A stretch of 64,000 bases of DNA, from assembly GCF_051414055.1 (NCBI RefSeq), contig NZ_JBLKNX010000013.1, positions 109,489 through 173,488 of the forward strand. Direction: 5' to 3'. The position numbers and the translations under genes were made by a program. This stretch comes from Halosimplex halobium. GTDB taxonomy: Archaea > Halobacteriota > Halobacteria > Halobacteriales > Haloarculaceae. This document shows positions 43,334 to 51,924 of the stretch, piece by piece (position 1 is the stretch's first letter; every line of letters starts with the position of its first letter). The notes under the pieces were generated by a model that had not been told where the DNA came from, searched no databases, and was given only the letters and a program-made list of their open reading frames with translations.

Positions 43334-44302
43334 ATGAGCGACTCCAGACTCAGAACCCAGCGAACAGACGCACAGGAGACCGAGACGAACGACGAGCGGA
43401 CCGGCGAGTCCTGCCCGGAGTGTTCCGGCCAGCTCGTGGTGGACGACGAGCGCGGCGAGACGGTCTGCGAGGGCTGCGGCCTCGTCGTCGAGACCGACGA
43501 GATCGACCGCGGCCCGGAGTGGCGCGCGTTCGACTCCAAGGAGAAAGACGAGAAGTCCCGCGTCGGCGCGCCGACGACGAACATGATGCACGACAAGGGT
43601 CTCTCGACGAATATCGACTGGCGCGACCAGGACGCCTACGGCAACTCGCTGTCGTCGAACCAGCGCCAGAAGATGCAGCGCCTGCGCAAGTGGAACGAGC
43701 GATTCCGCACGCGTGACTCCAAGGAGCGCAACCTCAAGCAGGCGCTCGGCGAGATCGACCGGATGGCCTCCGCACTGGGCCTGCCCGAGAACGTCCGCGA
43801 GACCGCTTCGGTCATCTACCGCCGCGCGCTCGACGAGAACCTCCTGCCCGGCCGGTCCATCGAGGGCGTCTCGACGGCCGCCGTCTACGCCGCCGCCCGG
43901 CAGGCCGGCGTCCCGCGCAGCCTCGACGAGATCAACGAGGTCTCCCGCGTCGAGAAGTCGGAGATCGCCCGCACCTACCGCTACGTCATCCGCGAACTCG
44001 GCCTCGAGGTGCAGCCGGCCGACCCCGAGAGCTACGTGCCCCGGTTCGCCTCCTCGCTCGAACTCTCCGACGAGGCCGAACACCGCGCGCGCAAGCTCCT
44101 CCAGAACGCCAAGGACCAGGGCGTCCACTCCGGGAAGTCCCCCGTGGGCCTGGCCGCCGCCGCGGTGTACGCCGCCGCACTGCTCACCAACGAGAAGACG
44201 ACCCAGGCCGCCGTCAGCGAGGTCGCCGACATCTCCGAGGTCACCATCCGAAATCGCTACCACGAACTGCTCGAAGCCGAGCAGGGCCTCCCCGCGGTCT
44301 GA
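43334..44302 (+). CDS. tfb: Transcription initiation factor IIB
   Basis: TFB (322 residues) recruits RNA polymerase to TBP-bound promoters. The N-terminal zinc ribbon is CPECSGQLVVDDE and CEGCGLVVETDEIDRGPEW, followed by the B-finger/linker (TNMMHDKGLST) and two cyclin repeats (about 135-220 and 228-318), ending in an HTH that reads BRE (EVTIRNRYHEL). Haloarchaea carry several tfb paralogues, so the number in this genome cannot be told. The ATG at 43334 follows a leader of about 58 bases. Confidence 0.95.
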   Translation: MSDSRLRTQRTDAQETETNDERTGESCPECSGQLVVDDERGETVCEGCGLVVETDEIDRGPEWRAFDSKEKDEKSRVGAPTTNMMHDKGLSTNIDWRDQDAYGNSLSSNQRQKMQRLRKWNERFRTRDSKERNLKQALGEIDRMASALGLPENVRETASVIYRRALDENLLPGRSIEGVSTAAVYAAARQAGVPRSLDEINEVSRVEKSEIARTYRYVIRELGLEVQPADPESYVPRFASSLELSDEAEHRARKLLQNAKDQGVHSGKSPVGLAAAAVYAAALLTNEKTTQAAVSEVADISEVTIRNRYHELLEAEQGLPAV

Positions 44303-44460
44303 CTGACCGGCGCTCGCCGCTCTCGGCCGGCCAACGGCCGCCGCGAGCCGCCCGGCGACCCCCTCCGCGCGGTATCCGTTTTCACGGATTCCCCCGAGAG
44401 CCCCGGCTGGGGCCGTCCACGCCGCGATCGAGAATCAGGCCTGATAACCGCGGGGGCACG

Positions 44461-44466
44461 TTTAAT
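44461..44466 (+). promoter_or_regulatory. TATA box of the soluble transducer gene
   Basis: TTTAAT is centred 27 bp before the ATG at 44491, which predicts a leaderless message. Confidence 0.55.
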
Positions 44467-44490
44467 TCGGACGCTCACACGGATCTGCGT

Positions 44491-45399
44491 ATGGCTTCCG
44501 ATTCCGGTGACCTCGGCACCGAGGCACTCGACGTGCGCGCCGAGGCAGGGGACATGACAGTCGACGAACTGGGGACCGCCATCGACGAGCTGCTGCGGGC
44601 CTCCGAGAGCGTCTCCCAGAGCTCCCAGCAGATCAGCGACCTCGCCAACGAACAGTCCGAGAACATGCGCGAGGTCGCCGGCGAGGTGTCCAACCTCAGC
44701 GCGACCGTCGAGGAGGTCGCCTCCAGCGCGAGCCAGGTCCGGCAGGTCAGCACGGACGCCCGCGAGCTGGCCGACGACGGCCGCGAGCTGGCCGACGACG
44801 CCATCGACGCCATGGAGGCCGTCGACGAGGCCAACACCGAAGTCTCCGAGGACGTGCGCCAGCTCCGGGACCGCATCGACGAGATCGACGAGATCGTCGA
44901 GGTGATCAACGACATCGCCGACCAGACGAACATGCTCGCGCTGAACGCCTCCATCGAGGCTGCCCGCGCGGGGGAGGCCGGCGAGGGGTTCGCCGTCGTC
45001 GCCGACGAGGTCAAGAGCCTCGCCGAGGAGTCCCAGCAGAACGCCACCGAGATCGAGCAGCTCGTCTCGAACATCAAGAGCGACACCGAGAGCACCGTCG
45101 AGAGCATCGAGCACGCCAACGAGCAGGTCGAGGAGGGCATCGAGCAGGTCGACGACACCGTCGACGTGCTCCGGGAGATCGACGCCGCCGTCGAGGAGGC
45201 CGCCCAGGGCGCCCAGGAGGTCGCCAGCGCCACCGACGAGCAGGCCGCCTCCACCGAGGAGGTCGCCTCGATGGTCGACTCCACCGCCGAGAGCGCCGAG
45301 GAGGTCGCCGGCGAGATCGAACGCATCGCCGCCGCCAACGAGGAGCAGACGGCCCAGATCAACGAGATACAGAACCTCATCGACGACCTCCAGCGGTAG
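44491..45399 (+). CDS. Soluble methyl-accepting chemotaxis transducer, signalling domain only
   Basis: The 302-residue protein is almost entirely the coiled-coil signalling rod of a chemotaxis transducer. The conserved hairpin tip (QTNMLALNASIEAARAGEAG, then EGFAVVADEVKSLAEES) is near residues 140-170, and heptads rich in Glu, Ala and Gln flank it. There is no membrane helix, HAMP or recognisable sensor; the N-terminal 30 residues are acidic. It should dock to CheA/CheW in the cytoplasm, with its input coming from a partner or from the tail. No che genes are nearby. Confidence 0.9.
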   Translation: MASDSGDLGTEALDVRAEAGDMTVDELGTAIDELLRASESVSQSSQQISDLANEQSENMREVAGEVSNLSATVEEVASSASQVRQVSTDARELADDGRELADDAIDAMEAVDEANTEVSEDVRQLRDRIDEIDEIVEVINDIADQTNMLALNASIEAARAGEAGEGFAVVADEVKSLAEESQQNATEIEQLVSNIKSDTESTVESIEHANEQVEEGIEQVDDTVDVLREIDAAVEEAAQGAQEVASATDEQAASTEEVASMVDSTAESAEEVAGEIERIAAANEEQTAQINEIQNLIDDLQR

Positions 45400-45489
45400 C
45401 GGGCACGCGGCGAGCCGGTGTCCGGGACCCGCCGGCCCGCGCGACGGCCGATCCGGTCGATTTTTTCCGGTCCTCGCGGTAGAACCGGT

Positions 45490-46173
45490 ATGCACATCGA
45501 CTTCTCGTCGTTCGTCATCGCGGCCGCGACCGCGGATCTCGCGGACGAACCCGACGCGCGCGGGGCCGCCGACGCCGTCGAGTTCCGCCTCGACCTGGCG
45601 AGCGACCCGCTCGATTCGCTGGCGGCCTACGACGGCGAACTGCCGCTGATCGCGACCAACCGCCCCGAGTGGGAGGGCGGCGAAGCGCCCGACGACGAGG
45701 CCCGACTCGACGCGCTCGAAGCCGCCGCCGAACACGAGGCGGTCGGCGCCATCGACGTGGAACTCGCCGCGCTGGAGGAGGGCGACGCCGCCGGCGTCGT
45801 CGACCACGCCCGCGACCACGGGGCGGCGGTGATCGTCTCGACGCACGACTTCGAGGGAACCCCCCACCGCGACGCACTCCGGGAGACGCTCGCCGAGGCG
45901 AGCCGCTGGGGCGACGTGGCGAAGCTGGCGGTGACCGCCGAGGGCGCCGGCGACGTGCTGGACCTGCTGGGCGCGACGTGGGCGGCGACGACCGCCGGCG
46001 AGACGGTCGCGACGATGGCGATGGGCGAGGCCGGCCGCCACTCGCGGGCGGTCGCGCCGCTGTACGGCTCGCGGATCGGCTACGCGCCGGTCGACCCCGC
46101 CGACGCGACCGCCCCCGGCCAGTACGACCTGGCGACCCTCTCGGCGCTCGTCGAGCGGCTGCGCGGCGAGTGA
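45490..46173 (+). CDS. aroD: 3-dehydroquinate dehydratase, type I
   Basis: AroD (227 residues) forms 3-dehydroshikimate from 3-dehydroquinate. It has the Schiff-base Lys (GDVAKLAVTAEG), the catalytic His (VSTHDFEGTPHRD) and the substrate Arg region (AVEFRLDLA). The C-terminal MAMGEAGRHSRAVAPLYGSRIGY is also typical. The start is ATG 45490. It lies 1.7 kb from aroB' on the other strand, so the shikimate genes are near but not cotranscribed. Confidence 0.93.
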   Translation: MHIDFSSFVIAAATADLADEPDARGAADAVEFRLDLASDPLDSLAAYDGELPLIATNRPEWEGGEAPDDEARLDALEAAAEHEAVGAIDVELAALEEGDAAGVVDHARDHGAAVIVSTHDFEGTPHRDALRETLAEASRWGDVAKLAVTAEGAGDVLDLLGATWAATTAGETVATMAMGEAGRHSRAVAPLYGSRIGYAPVDPADATAPGQYDLATLSALVERLRGE

Positions 46174-46246
46174 CCCGTACCGGGTGACGAATTCCGGGGA
46201 GTCGGAAACTTAACAACGCGGGACGACCGAAATCGCACAACAAACA

Positions 46247-46678
46247 GTGAGTACACGGAACCGAAAGCGGCCGCTGCTGGCTGTCGTGCTCGCCTTCCTC
46301 TATCCCGGTCTCGGGCACGTCTACCTGCGCGAGTGGCTCCGCGCGCTCGTCTGGTTCTTCCTCAACGTGACGAGCTTCACCCTGCTGATGCCGCCCGACG
46401 CCGTCCCCGAGACGTTCGGCTGGTCGGAGCTGGTCGCCGCGGCGGAGAACGTCACGCCAGGGGCGGCGCTGGCGCTCGCCGCCATCACCGTTTTCAGCAT
46501 GCTCGACGCATACTGGATGGCCAAACAGCAGAACACCGAGACCGAGGTCCAGGAGGGCACGACCTGTCCCAACTGCGGCCGCGACGTCGACCCCGACCTG
46601 GAGTTCTGCCACTGGTGTACCGAGCGGCTGGAGCCCGATTCGGAGGAGACTGCCGACGATCCCGGCGCGGGCGCCTGA
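46247..46678 (+). CDS. Zinc-ribbon membrane protein
   Basis: The 143-residue protein has two or three membrane segments (about 9-27, 30-50 and 70-92) and a C-terminal zinc ribbon (CPNCGRDVDPDLEFCHWC). The N-terminal region AFLYPGLGHVYLREWLRAL resembles small TM2-like membrane proteins. It uses a GTG start, with CTTAAC about 36 bp upstream as a possible TATA box. The function is unknown. Confidence 0.75.
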   Translation: MSTRNRKRPLLAVVLAFLYPGLGHVYLREWLRALVWFFLNVTSFTLLMPPDAVPETFGWSELVAAAENVTPGAALALAAITVFSMLDAYWMAKQQNTETEVQEGTTCPNCGRDVDPDLEFCHWCTERLEPDSEETADDPGAGA

Positions 46679-46754
46679 ACGCGGTCCCTGCATCTGACGG
46701 AGCGTCTACTGACCCCAAGACCGCGCCCGCTGACCGCCGGGACCGCGCAGCGGC

Positions 46755-47795
46755 TCACCTCGTCGGCGTCCGTTCGTTCGTGGTCCCGCTGACGAGTTCG
46801 TCGTAGAGCCGGACGAGTTCGTCGCCGACGGCGTCCAGGGTGAACCGCTCGGTCGTCTCGGCCGCGTTGTCGCCGATCCGCTCGCGCTCGGCCTCGTCCT
46901 CGCAGAGGTCGGTGATCGCGTCGACGAACTCGTCGACCGTCTCGGCCTTGCGGCAGTCCTCGCCGTCTTCGAGCCACTCGTAGGTCGGGATCGACCGGAC
47001 GACCGGCGGCTTGCCGCAGTGCATCGCCTCCAAAAGCGCCATCCCCTCGTTCTCGTTGCGCGAGGGCCAGAAGAACACGTCGCCCGCCGCGGGCGCCCCG
47101 CGCGGGTCCTCGATGTACCCCGTAAAGGTGCAGTTGTCGGGCGAGTTCTCGACGAGCCTGCGGGTCTCGCGTGGCTGGAGGAACCTGTCGAGCCGTCCGC
47201 CGGTCGGGTTGAGATAGCCGAACCAGGCGAAGTCGTACCCCGGGAGCCGGCGGGCGACCTCGACGAACGTGTCCAGCCCTTTGCGCTTGATGACGTGGCC
47301 GAACATGAACACGACCGGCGGCTCCAGGTCGTAGCGGTCGAGATACTCCGCGCGCAGGTCGGGGTCGTCCCAGCCGGCGAACCGCTCGGCGTCGAACCCG
47401 TTGGAGATGACCGTCGACGGGGTGTCGGTGTACCCGGCGATCACCGCCTGGTTGTGCTCGGAGGGACAGACCAGGTGGTCGGCCTGGTCGTAGGCGTAGG
47501 CGAGAAACGGTTTGAGGGGGCGGGCGAGCGCGTTCGAGAAGACGAAACTGTTCCGGAAGTCCGCGGCCGTGTTGTGGGTGTGGAAGAGGACCGGAATCTT
47601 CCGTCGGCGGGCGCGCTTGGCGTAGTAGATCGAGCGCGGGCCGGCGTTGTTGAGGTGCAGGAGGTCGCAGTCCAGCGTCGGCTCGGTGGTGTAGTCGATC
47701 CCGTACTCGTCCAGAACCGCCCGCTGGTTGTTGACCGACTGGGCGAACCCGCCGGTGACGACGCCCTCGCCCTCGAAGTAGTGGCTGACTCTCAT
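46755..47795 (-). CDS. Glycosyltransferase family 4
   Basis: The 346-residue protein is a GT-B fold retaining glycosyltransferase. The C-terminal donor site shows VVFMFGHVIKRKGLDTFVEVARRLPG and the E-x7-E-like FWPSRNENEGMALLEAMHCG. The N-terminal acceptor domain begins MRVSHYFEGEGVVTGGFAQ. It probably builds a cell-surface glycan or glycolipid. It starts 46 bp past the aroB' stop, so it may be read from the same transcript. Confidence 0.9.
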   Translation of the reverse strand: MRVSHYFEGEGVVTGGFAQSVNNQRAVLDEYGIDYTTEPTLDCDLLHLNNAGPRSIYYAKRARRRKIPVLFHTHNTAADFRNSFVFSNALARPLKPFLAYAYDQADHLVCPSEHNQAVIAGYTDTPSTVISNGFDAERFAGWDDPDLRAEYLDRYDLEPPVVFMFGHVIKRKGLDTFVEVARRLPGYDFAWFGYLNPTGGRLDRFLQPRETRRLVENSPDNCTFTGYIEDPRGAPAAGDVFFWPSRNENEGMALLEAMHCGKPPVVRSIPTYEWLEDGEDCRKAETVDEFVDAITDLCEDEAERERIGDNAAETTERFTLDAVGDELVRLYDELVSGTTNERTPTR

Positions 47796-47841
47796 ACTGT
47801 GGTACTCTGCCGTGCGGTCGACGGGGCCGCCGGCGATCGGG

Positions 47842-49017
47842 TCACTTCTCGATGATGCTCTCCTCGATGGCCTCGCCGAAGTGGCGCGCCTTGTCGCCGT
47901 AGTAGACGCGCACCTCGTCGCCCTCCGCCAGGTCGGTGACCGCCTTGCGGCCGTCGGCGGTGGCAACCTTGATCGTCTCGGCGTTCTGCAGCAGCGTCTC
48001 GATGCGGTCGACGCCCTCGTCGGTCTCGACCTCGGCGCTGACCCGGAACATCGGCCGCTTCTCGATCTTGACGCGGCCGACGATGGCCTCGCGGGTGTGG
48101 CCCTCGGTGTCGACGACCTGCACCTCGTCGCCGCTGCGTAGCTCCGAGAGGTACTTCGTGCCGCCGTCGGGGGTGCGGACGTAGGCGTGGACCGCGCCGG
48201 CGTTGACGCGGAACGGCCGGGAGGCGACGTACGGCGACTCGGCCGTCTCGGCGTGGACGAAAAAGAGCCCGCGGCTCATCGAGCCGACGAGCATCCCCTC
48301 GTCGTGGTCCATGAGGTTGCCGGTGTCGATGCAGACGCGGTCGGCGGAGCCGGTCTGTTCGATCTCGGTGATCGTCGCCGTCGTGAGCTCCAGCTGCTCG
48401 CGGCGCATCTCGTCGCGGACCTCCACGGTCTCGCGGATCTCGTCGGGGTCGTCGGTGTCGAGCAGGACCGAGTCGGCGCCGATCTCCAGGGTCTCGTAGG
48501 CGGTGCGGGCCTCCTCGGCCGTGGTGACGCCCGCGACGAGGTTCGTCTCGTCGCCGATGCGCGCGATGAGGTTCTCGAGGGGGATGATCTGCCAGTCCTC
48601 GCCGACGACGATGGTGTAGTCGGCGGCCGTCGCCACCTCCTCGGCGAACTCCTCGTAGCGCTCGTCGAAGATGCGGACGTAGCCGGCGGTCGCTTTGCCG
48701 TCCTGGCGCAGCACCGACAGGTCCGCCGAGCCCGACAGGTCGCCGGGGATCTCCATCGAGCCGTCGCCCTCGCCGTCCTTGCCGACGACGGCGGCGTCCG
48801 GTTCGTCGGCCTCGTCGGCCTCGGCGTCCATGACGTGCACGTCGCCGTTGGTGAACGCCGCGACGTTGACGGCGCCCAGGTCGCGGACCCGGGCCACGTC
48901 GGACTCGTCGACGAGGACCCAGTCGACCCCCGCCTCCAGGCCCGCCGTGATCCGGCGCTTGCGCGCCTCCCAGTCGCCGACCTCGTCGTCGGCCTTCAGC
49001 CACACTTGCCGTGTCAT
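47842..49017 (-). CDS. aroB': 3-dehydroquinate synthase II
   Basis: The 391-residue protein is the archaeal AroB', which oxidatively deaminates and cyclises ADH to 3-dehydroquinate using NAD. It shows the start VWLKADDEVGDWEARKRRIT, then YTIVVGEDWQIIPLENLIA and FRVNAGAVHAYVRTPDGGTK. An acidic insert near residues 64-88 is a haloarchaeal addition. It is the partner of the aroA' product at 19.1 kb. GT4 lies downstream. Confidence 0.94.
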   Translation of the reverse strand: MTRQVWLKADDEVGDWEARKRRITAGLEAGVDWVLVDESDVARVRDLGAVNVAAFTNGDVHVMDAEADEADEPDAAVVGKDGEGDGSMEIPGDLSGSADLSVLRQDGKATAGYVRIFDERYEEFAEEVATAADYTIVVGEDWQIIPLENLIARIGDETNLVAGVTTAEEARTAYETLEIGADSVLLDTDDPDEIRETVEVRDEMRREQLELTTATITEIEQTGSADRVCIDTGNLMDHDEGMLVGSMSRGLFFVHAETAESPYVASRPFRVNAGAVHAYVRTPDGGTKYLSELRSGDEVQVVDTEGHTREAIVGRVKIEKRPMFRVSAEVETDEGVDRIETLLQNAETIKVATADGRKAVTDLAEGDEVRVYYGDKARHFGEAIEESIIEK

Positions 49018-49372
49018 GTATCCACGCTCGCCCCCGTCCGATTTGAACGTGGCGGAAGCGGCGCTATCGGTCGCCGCGGTCGGACCGGTCTCGAAGCGAC
49101 GGCCGCGAGCCGCTGTTCCCCGAAGCGACGGCCGTCGCTGGTCCGTTCGGGTTCCGGTGGACAGAATACGCGAGTACCCCTACCCGCTGTCCACCGACGT
49201 ACCCCGGATTCCTCGGACCGGGGGAATATGTCTTGTGGTTGTTCCCGGTCGGGGTCCGGGGAATGAACGCCCGTCCGGAGCGTCGCCGCCGCAAGTCGGG
49301 ATCGGTCAGTTCGAAGTCGTCAGTCTGGGTCGCTCGGACCGCGGGCGGTCGGTCCCGACTCGGTCGGTCCCG
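49018..49372. other. Intergenic stretch, no gene recognised
   Basis: This 355-bp region lies upstream of aroB' and past the stop of the DUF7519-like gene. I find no credible reading frame and no RNA gene. It contains the short palindrome AGCGACGGCCGTCGCT near 49133 and a weak A/T-rich patch near 49045 that could be the aroB' promoter. Confidence 0.5.
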
Positions 49373-49864
49373 TCAGGGCTCCAGCGCGTACAGCAACAGC
49401 GCGCTGCCGACCAGCAGGAAGACCAGCGTGCCGGCGGTGAGGGTGCCGGTCGACAGCAGGAAGACGCCGAGGGCGACCCCGCCGGCCACCAGCGTGGTAA
49501 GCGTCGCGCCGCCGAGGTGGACGAGCACCGACCGCTGGACGGGTGCGTCGCGCCCCAGGTGTTCGGCGAGGCCGACGACGTGCTCGGCGGTGGTCCAGGT
49601 GACGACCGTCGCGGCGGTGACGAGCAGCAGGACGGCCGGCGGCGCGCCGCGGGCGCCGGCCGCGAGGACGCCGGCGAAGATCAGGCCGCTGCCGATGGTC
49701 ACGAGTCTGCGTGACGCCCGGTCGGTCCCGAAGCCGACGACGGCGAGGCCGGCCGCGGCGACGACGAACGAGGCGAGGTTGACCGCGAGGCCGAGGACGG
49801 CGACGACCCCCGGCGCGAGGGCGATCCAGACGGACTCGCGGGCGGGGCGGCGGACGACGGTCAC
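49373..49864 (-). CDS. DUF7519-like membrane protein
   Basis: The protein has about 163 residues with five hydrophobic segments (for example VAVLGLAVNLASFVVAAAGLA and TLVAGGVALGVFLLSTG). It is the last gene of the DUF4129/DUF58 operon; its GTG start at 49864 overlaps the DUF58 stop by four bases (GTGA). Membrane proteins of this type regularly close this operon in haloarchaea. The role is unknown. Confidence 0.72.
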   Translation of the reverse strand: MTVVRRPARESVWIALAPGVVAVLGLAVNLASFVVAAAGLAVVGFGTDRASRRLVTIGSGLIFAGVLAAGARGAPPAVLLLVTAATVVTWTTAEHVVGLAEHLGRDAPVQRSVLVHLGGATLTTLVAGGVALGVFLLSTGTLTAGTLVFLLVGSALLLYALEP

Positions 49865-51924
49865 GCCGACCACCGCCGTTGGGCGGCGTCGATGGCCGTC
49901 TCCAGCGGGTTCTCGGGGTCCCAGTCGACGACGCGGACGCCGACGCGGCGCAGCCGGGAGATCCGCATCGCCCGCTCGACGGCGGCCAGCCGCTGGCCGG
50001 TCGAGGCGCTGGCGGTCACGTCCGGGCTGAGGACCGTGACCGGGAACCCGCGGGCGTGCAGCTGGCGGACGATGTCGACGGCGTCGTCGTCACAGAGCGG
50101 CGAGCAGAGCACGAGCTGGGCGTCGCTGGGCAGCTCCCGGCGGAGCCGGCGCTCGGCGAACTCGCCGTAGAAGGCGCCCTCCGGCCGGTTGCCGTCGAAG
50201 GCGGGGTGGCGTTCGAGCAGGCTGCGGGCGCGGGCGGCCTGCGTGGCGCCGCCGCGGGGTTCGAGCCAGCACCGCTCCGGCGAGAGGGCGGCCAGCCCCA
50301 CGGAGTCGCCGGCGCCGACGAGCGAGGCGACGACCACGTCGGCGGCCGCGATCCCGTGGTCGACGGCGGAGGGGGCGTCGACCCGCGGGGCGACGTACGC
50401 CTCCGCGCGGGCGTCGACGAGGACGACCACCGTCGCGGCGTGCTCCTCGCGGAAGAGGAGGGTGGCGAACTCGCCGGTGCGGGCGACGCGGTTCCAGTCG
50501 ATCCGCGAGAGGGGGTCGCCCCGCTGGTACTCCCGGACGGAGTGGAGTTCGACGCCGCTGCCCCCGGTGTCGGTGACGACGCGGCCGACACGCCGGGCGG
50601 TCTGCGGGTGGACCGGGACCTCCTCGTCGGCGCTCAGCTCCAGCGCAGTCGAGAGGACCGTTCCCTCGTCGCTCTGGACGTGCCGCTCGCGCTCCAGCGC
50701 GCCGCTGAAGTCGCGGAGGATCACCTGGACGGGGTCGAACGGATGGTCGCCCCGCACCGCCTCGACGGTGTAGGAGAACGCGACCGTCTCGCCGGCCCGC
50801 AGGGCGGTGGCGAACCGCGGGGAGCCGTCGACGACGCGGACGGCCGGCGGGACGCCGTCCACGAGCCGCAGGTCGGGCAGCAGGTCGTCGCTCTCGTTGG
50901 TGACGCGGACGGTCACGGTGACTTCCTCGCCGGGCGCGGGGTCGGTCGTCGAGAGGTCGCGCTCGACGGCCAGCTCGACGGGCGGCGGCGAGGAGAGGTA
51001 GACGTAGCCGGCGGCGCCGACGACGGTCGCGGCGGCGACCATCAGCGACGGCGGCACGGCCGAGTGGCCGGCCCAGATGCCGACGCCGACCGCGAGCAGG
51101 CCCAGCCCCGTCAGCCCCGTCCAGCGGTTCGTCCGCCGGTCGACCTGCCGGCGCTGGCGGTCGGTCGTCCGGACCGTCGCGGGGCGGTCGGGGTCGGTCG
51201 ACGGCTCGTCCGCCCAGTCGGCGGCGTCGATGCCCGGCGCGAGCGCGGCGAGTTCGACCAGCACGCGGTCGGCGTCGGACGCGAGTTTCGGGCGGCGGCC
51301 GACCAGCGACCGGACCTGGTCGCCGGTCGTGGCGACCGACGACTCGGCCGAGAGGAACTCCGCGGCGGCGGGATCGTCGGTCCAGGTCCCCGCGGCGACG
51401 GCCTCGCGGGCCTCGGCCTCGGGGATCCGCTCGGCCTGGGCGTAGATGGAGACGGCCGCGCGGCGGAGCCGCTCGGTCACGTCGCGGCGGGCGTCGACCC
51501 GTCGGCGACTCGTCCCGTGGATCGCCCCGGCGAGCGCGTCGTCGAAGTCCGCCCCGGGGACGGTGACCGATTCGCGGTACTCCACGTCGGCCGTCGTCGC
51601 GGTGTCGTAGTCGGTGAACGTCCGCCGGACCAGGACGAGCGCCCCGGTGAGGATCGCCGAGATGGAGATCCCCGCCACGACGCCGTTCCCGAACGGCAGG
51701 TCGGGGACCGCGTCGACGCCGACGACCGCGGCCAGCCCCGCGAGAACGACGACCAGTCCCAGGCCGATCCTGGCGGGGTTGTCGCGCACCGACGGCGCGA
51801 CGAAGTCGATGTCGCCGGTGACGCCCGTGTCGACGGTCTCCATCGTCTCCCGCATCGCCTGGCCCTGCTGGAGCTGCTGGTCGGTGACGGTCCCTGGGTC
51901 GCGGTCCACGTCGTCCTGGCTCAC
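49861..51924 (-). CDS. DUF58 domain protein with N-terminal membrane module
   Basis: This 687-residue protein appears to join two parts. Residues 1-260 carry two membrane helices (about 52-68 and 80-100) and an acidic helical region, like the separate DUF7269 proteins of other haloarchaea. After two further helices (about 285-325) comes an extracellular-looking beta domain, then the DUF58 core (VREYQRGDPLSRIDWNRVARTG) and a vWA-like C-terminus. DUF58 proteins work with MoxR ATPases in envelope or protein maturation. It starts with GTG in a four-base overlap with the DUF4129 gene. No MoxR gene lies in the operon here. Confidence 0.82.
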   Translation of the reverse strand: MSQDDVDRDPGTVTDQQLQQGQAMRETMETVDTGVTGDIDFVAPSVRDNPARIGLGLVVVLAGLAAVVGVDAVPDLPFGNGVVAGISISAILTGALVLVRRTFTDYDTATTADVEYRESVTVPGADFDDALAGAIHGTSRRRVDARRDVTERLRRAAVSIYAQAERIPEAEAREAVAAGTWTDDPAAAEFLSAESSVATTGDQVRSLVGRRPKLASDADRVLVELAALAPGIDAADWADEPSTDPDRPATVRTTDRQRRQVDRRTNRWTGLTGLGLLAVGVGIWAGHSAVPPSLMVAAATVVGAAGYVYLSSPPPVELAVERDLSTTDPAPGEEVTVTVRVTNESDDLLPDLRLVDGVPPAVRVVDGSPRFATALRAGETVAFSYTVEAVRGDHPFDPVQVILRDFSGALERERHVQSDEGTVLSTALELSADEEVPVHPQTARRVGRVVTDTGGSGVELHSVREYQRGDPLSRIDWNRVARTGEFATLLFREEHAATVVVLVDARAEAYVAPRVDAPSAVDHGIAAADVVVASLVGAGDSVGLAALSPERCWLEPRGGATQAARARSLLERHPAFDGNRPEGAFYGEFAERRLRRELPSDAQLVLCSPLCDDDAVDIVRQLHARGFPVTVLSPDVTASASTGQRLAAVERAMRISRLRRVGVRVVDWDPENPLETAIDAAQRRWSA

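Noticed and set aside
49233..50030. A 265-codon plus-strand frame starting in the aroB' upstream gap
   Set aside because: It is Arg/Ser/Thr/Pro-rich, lies mostly antisense to the DUF7519-like and DUF58 genes, and shows no domain.
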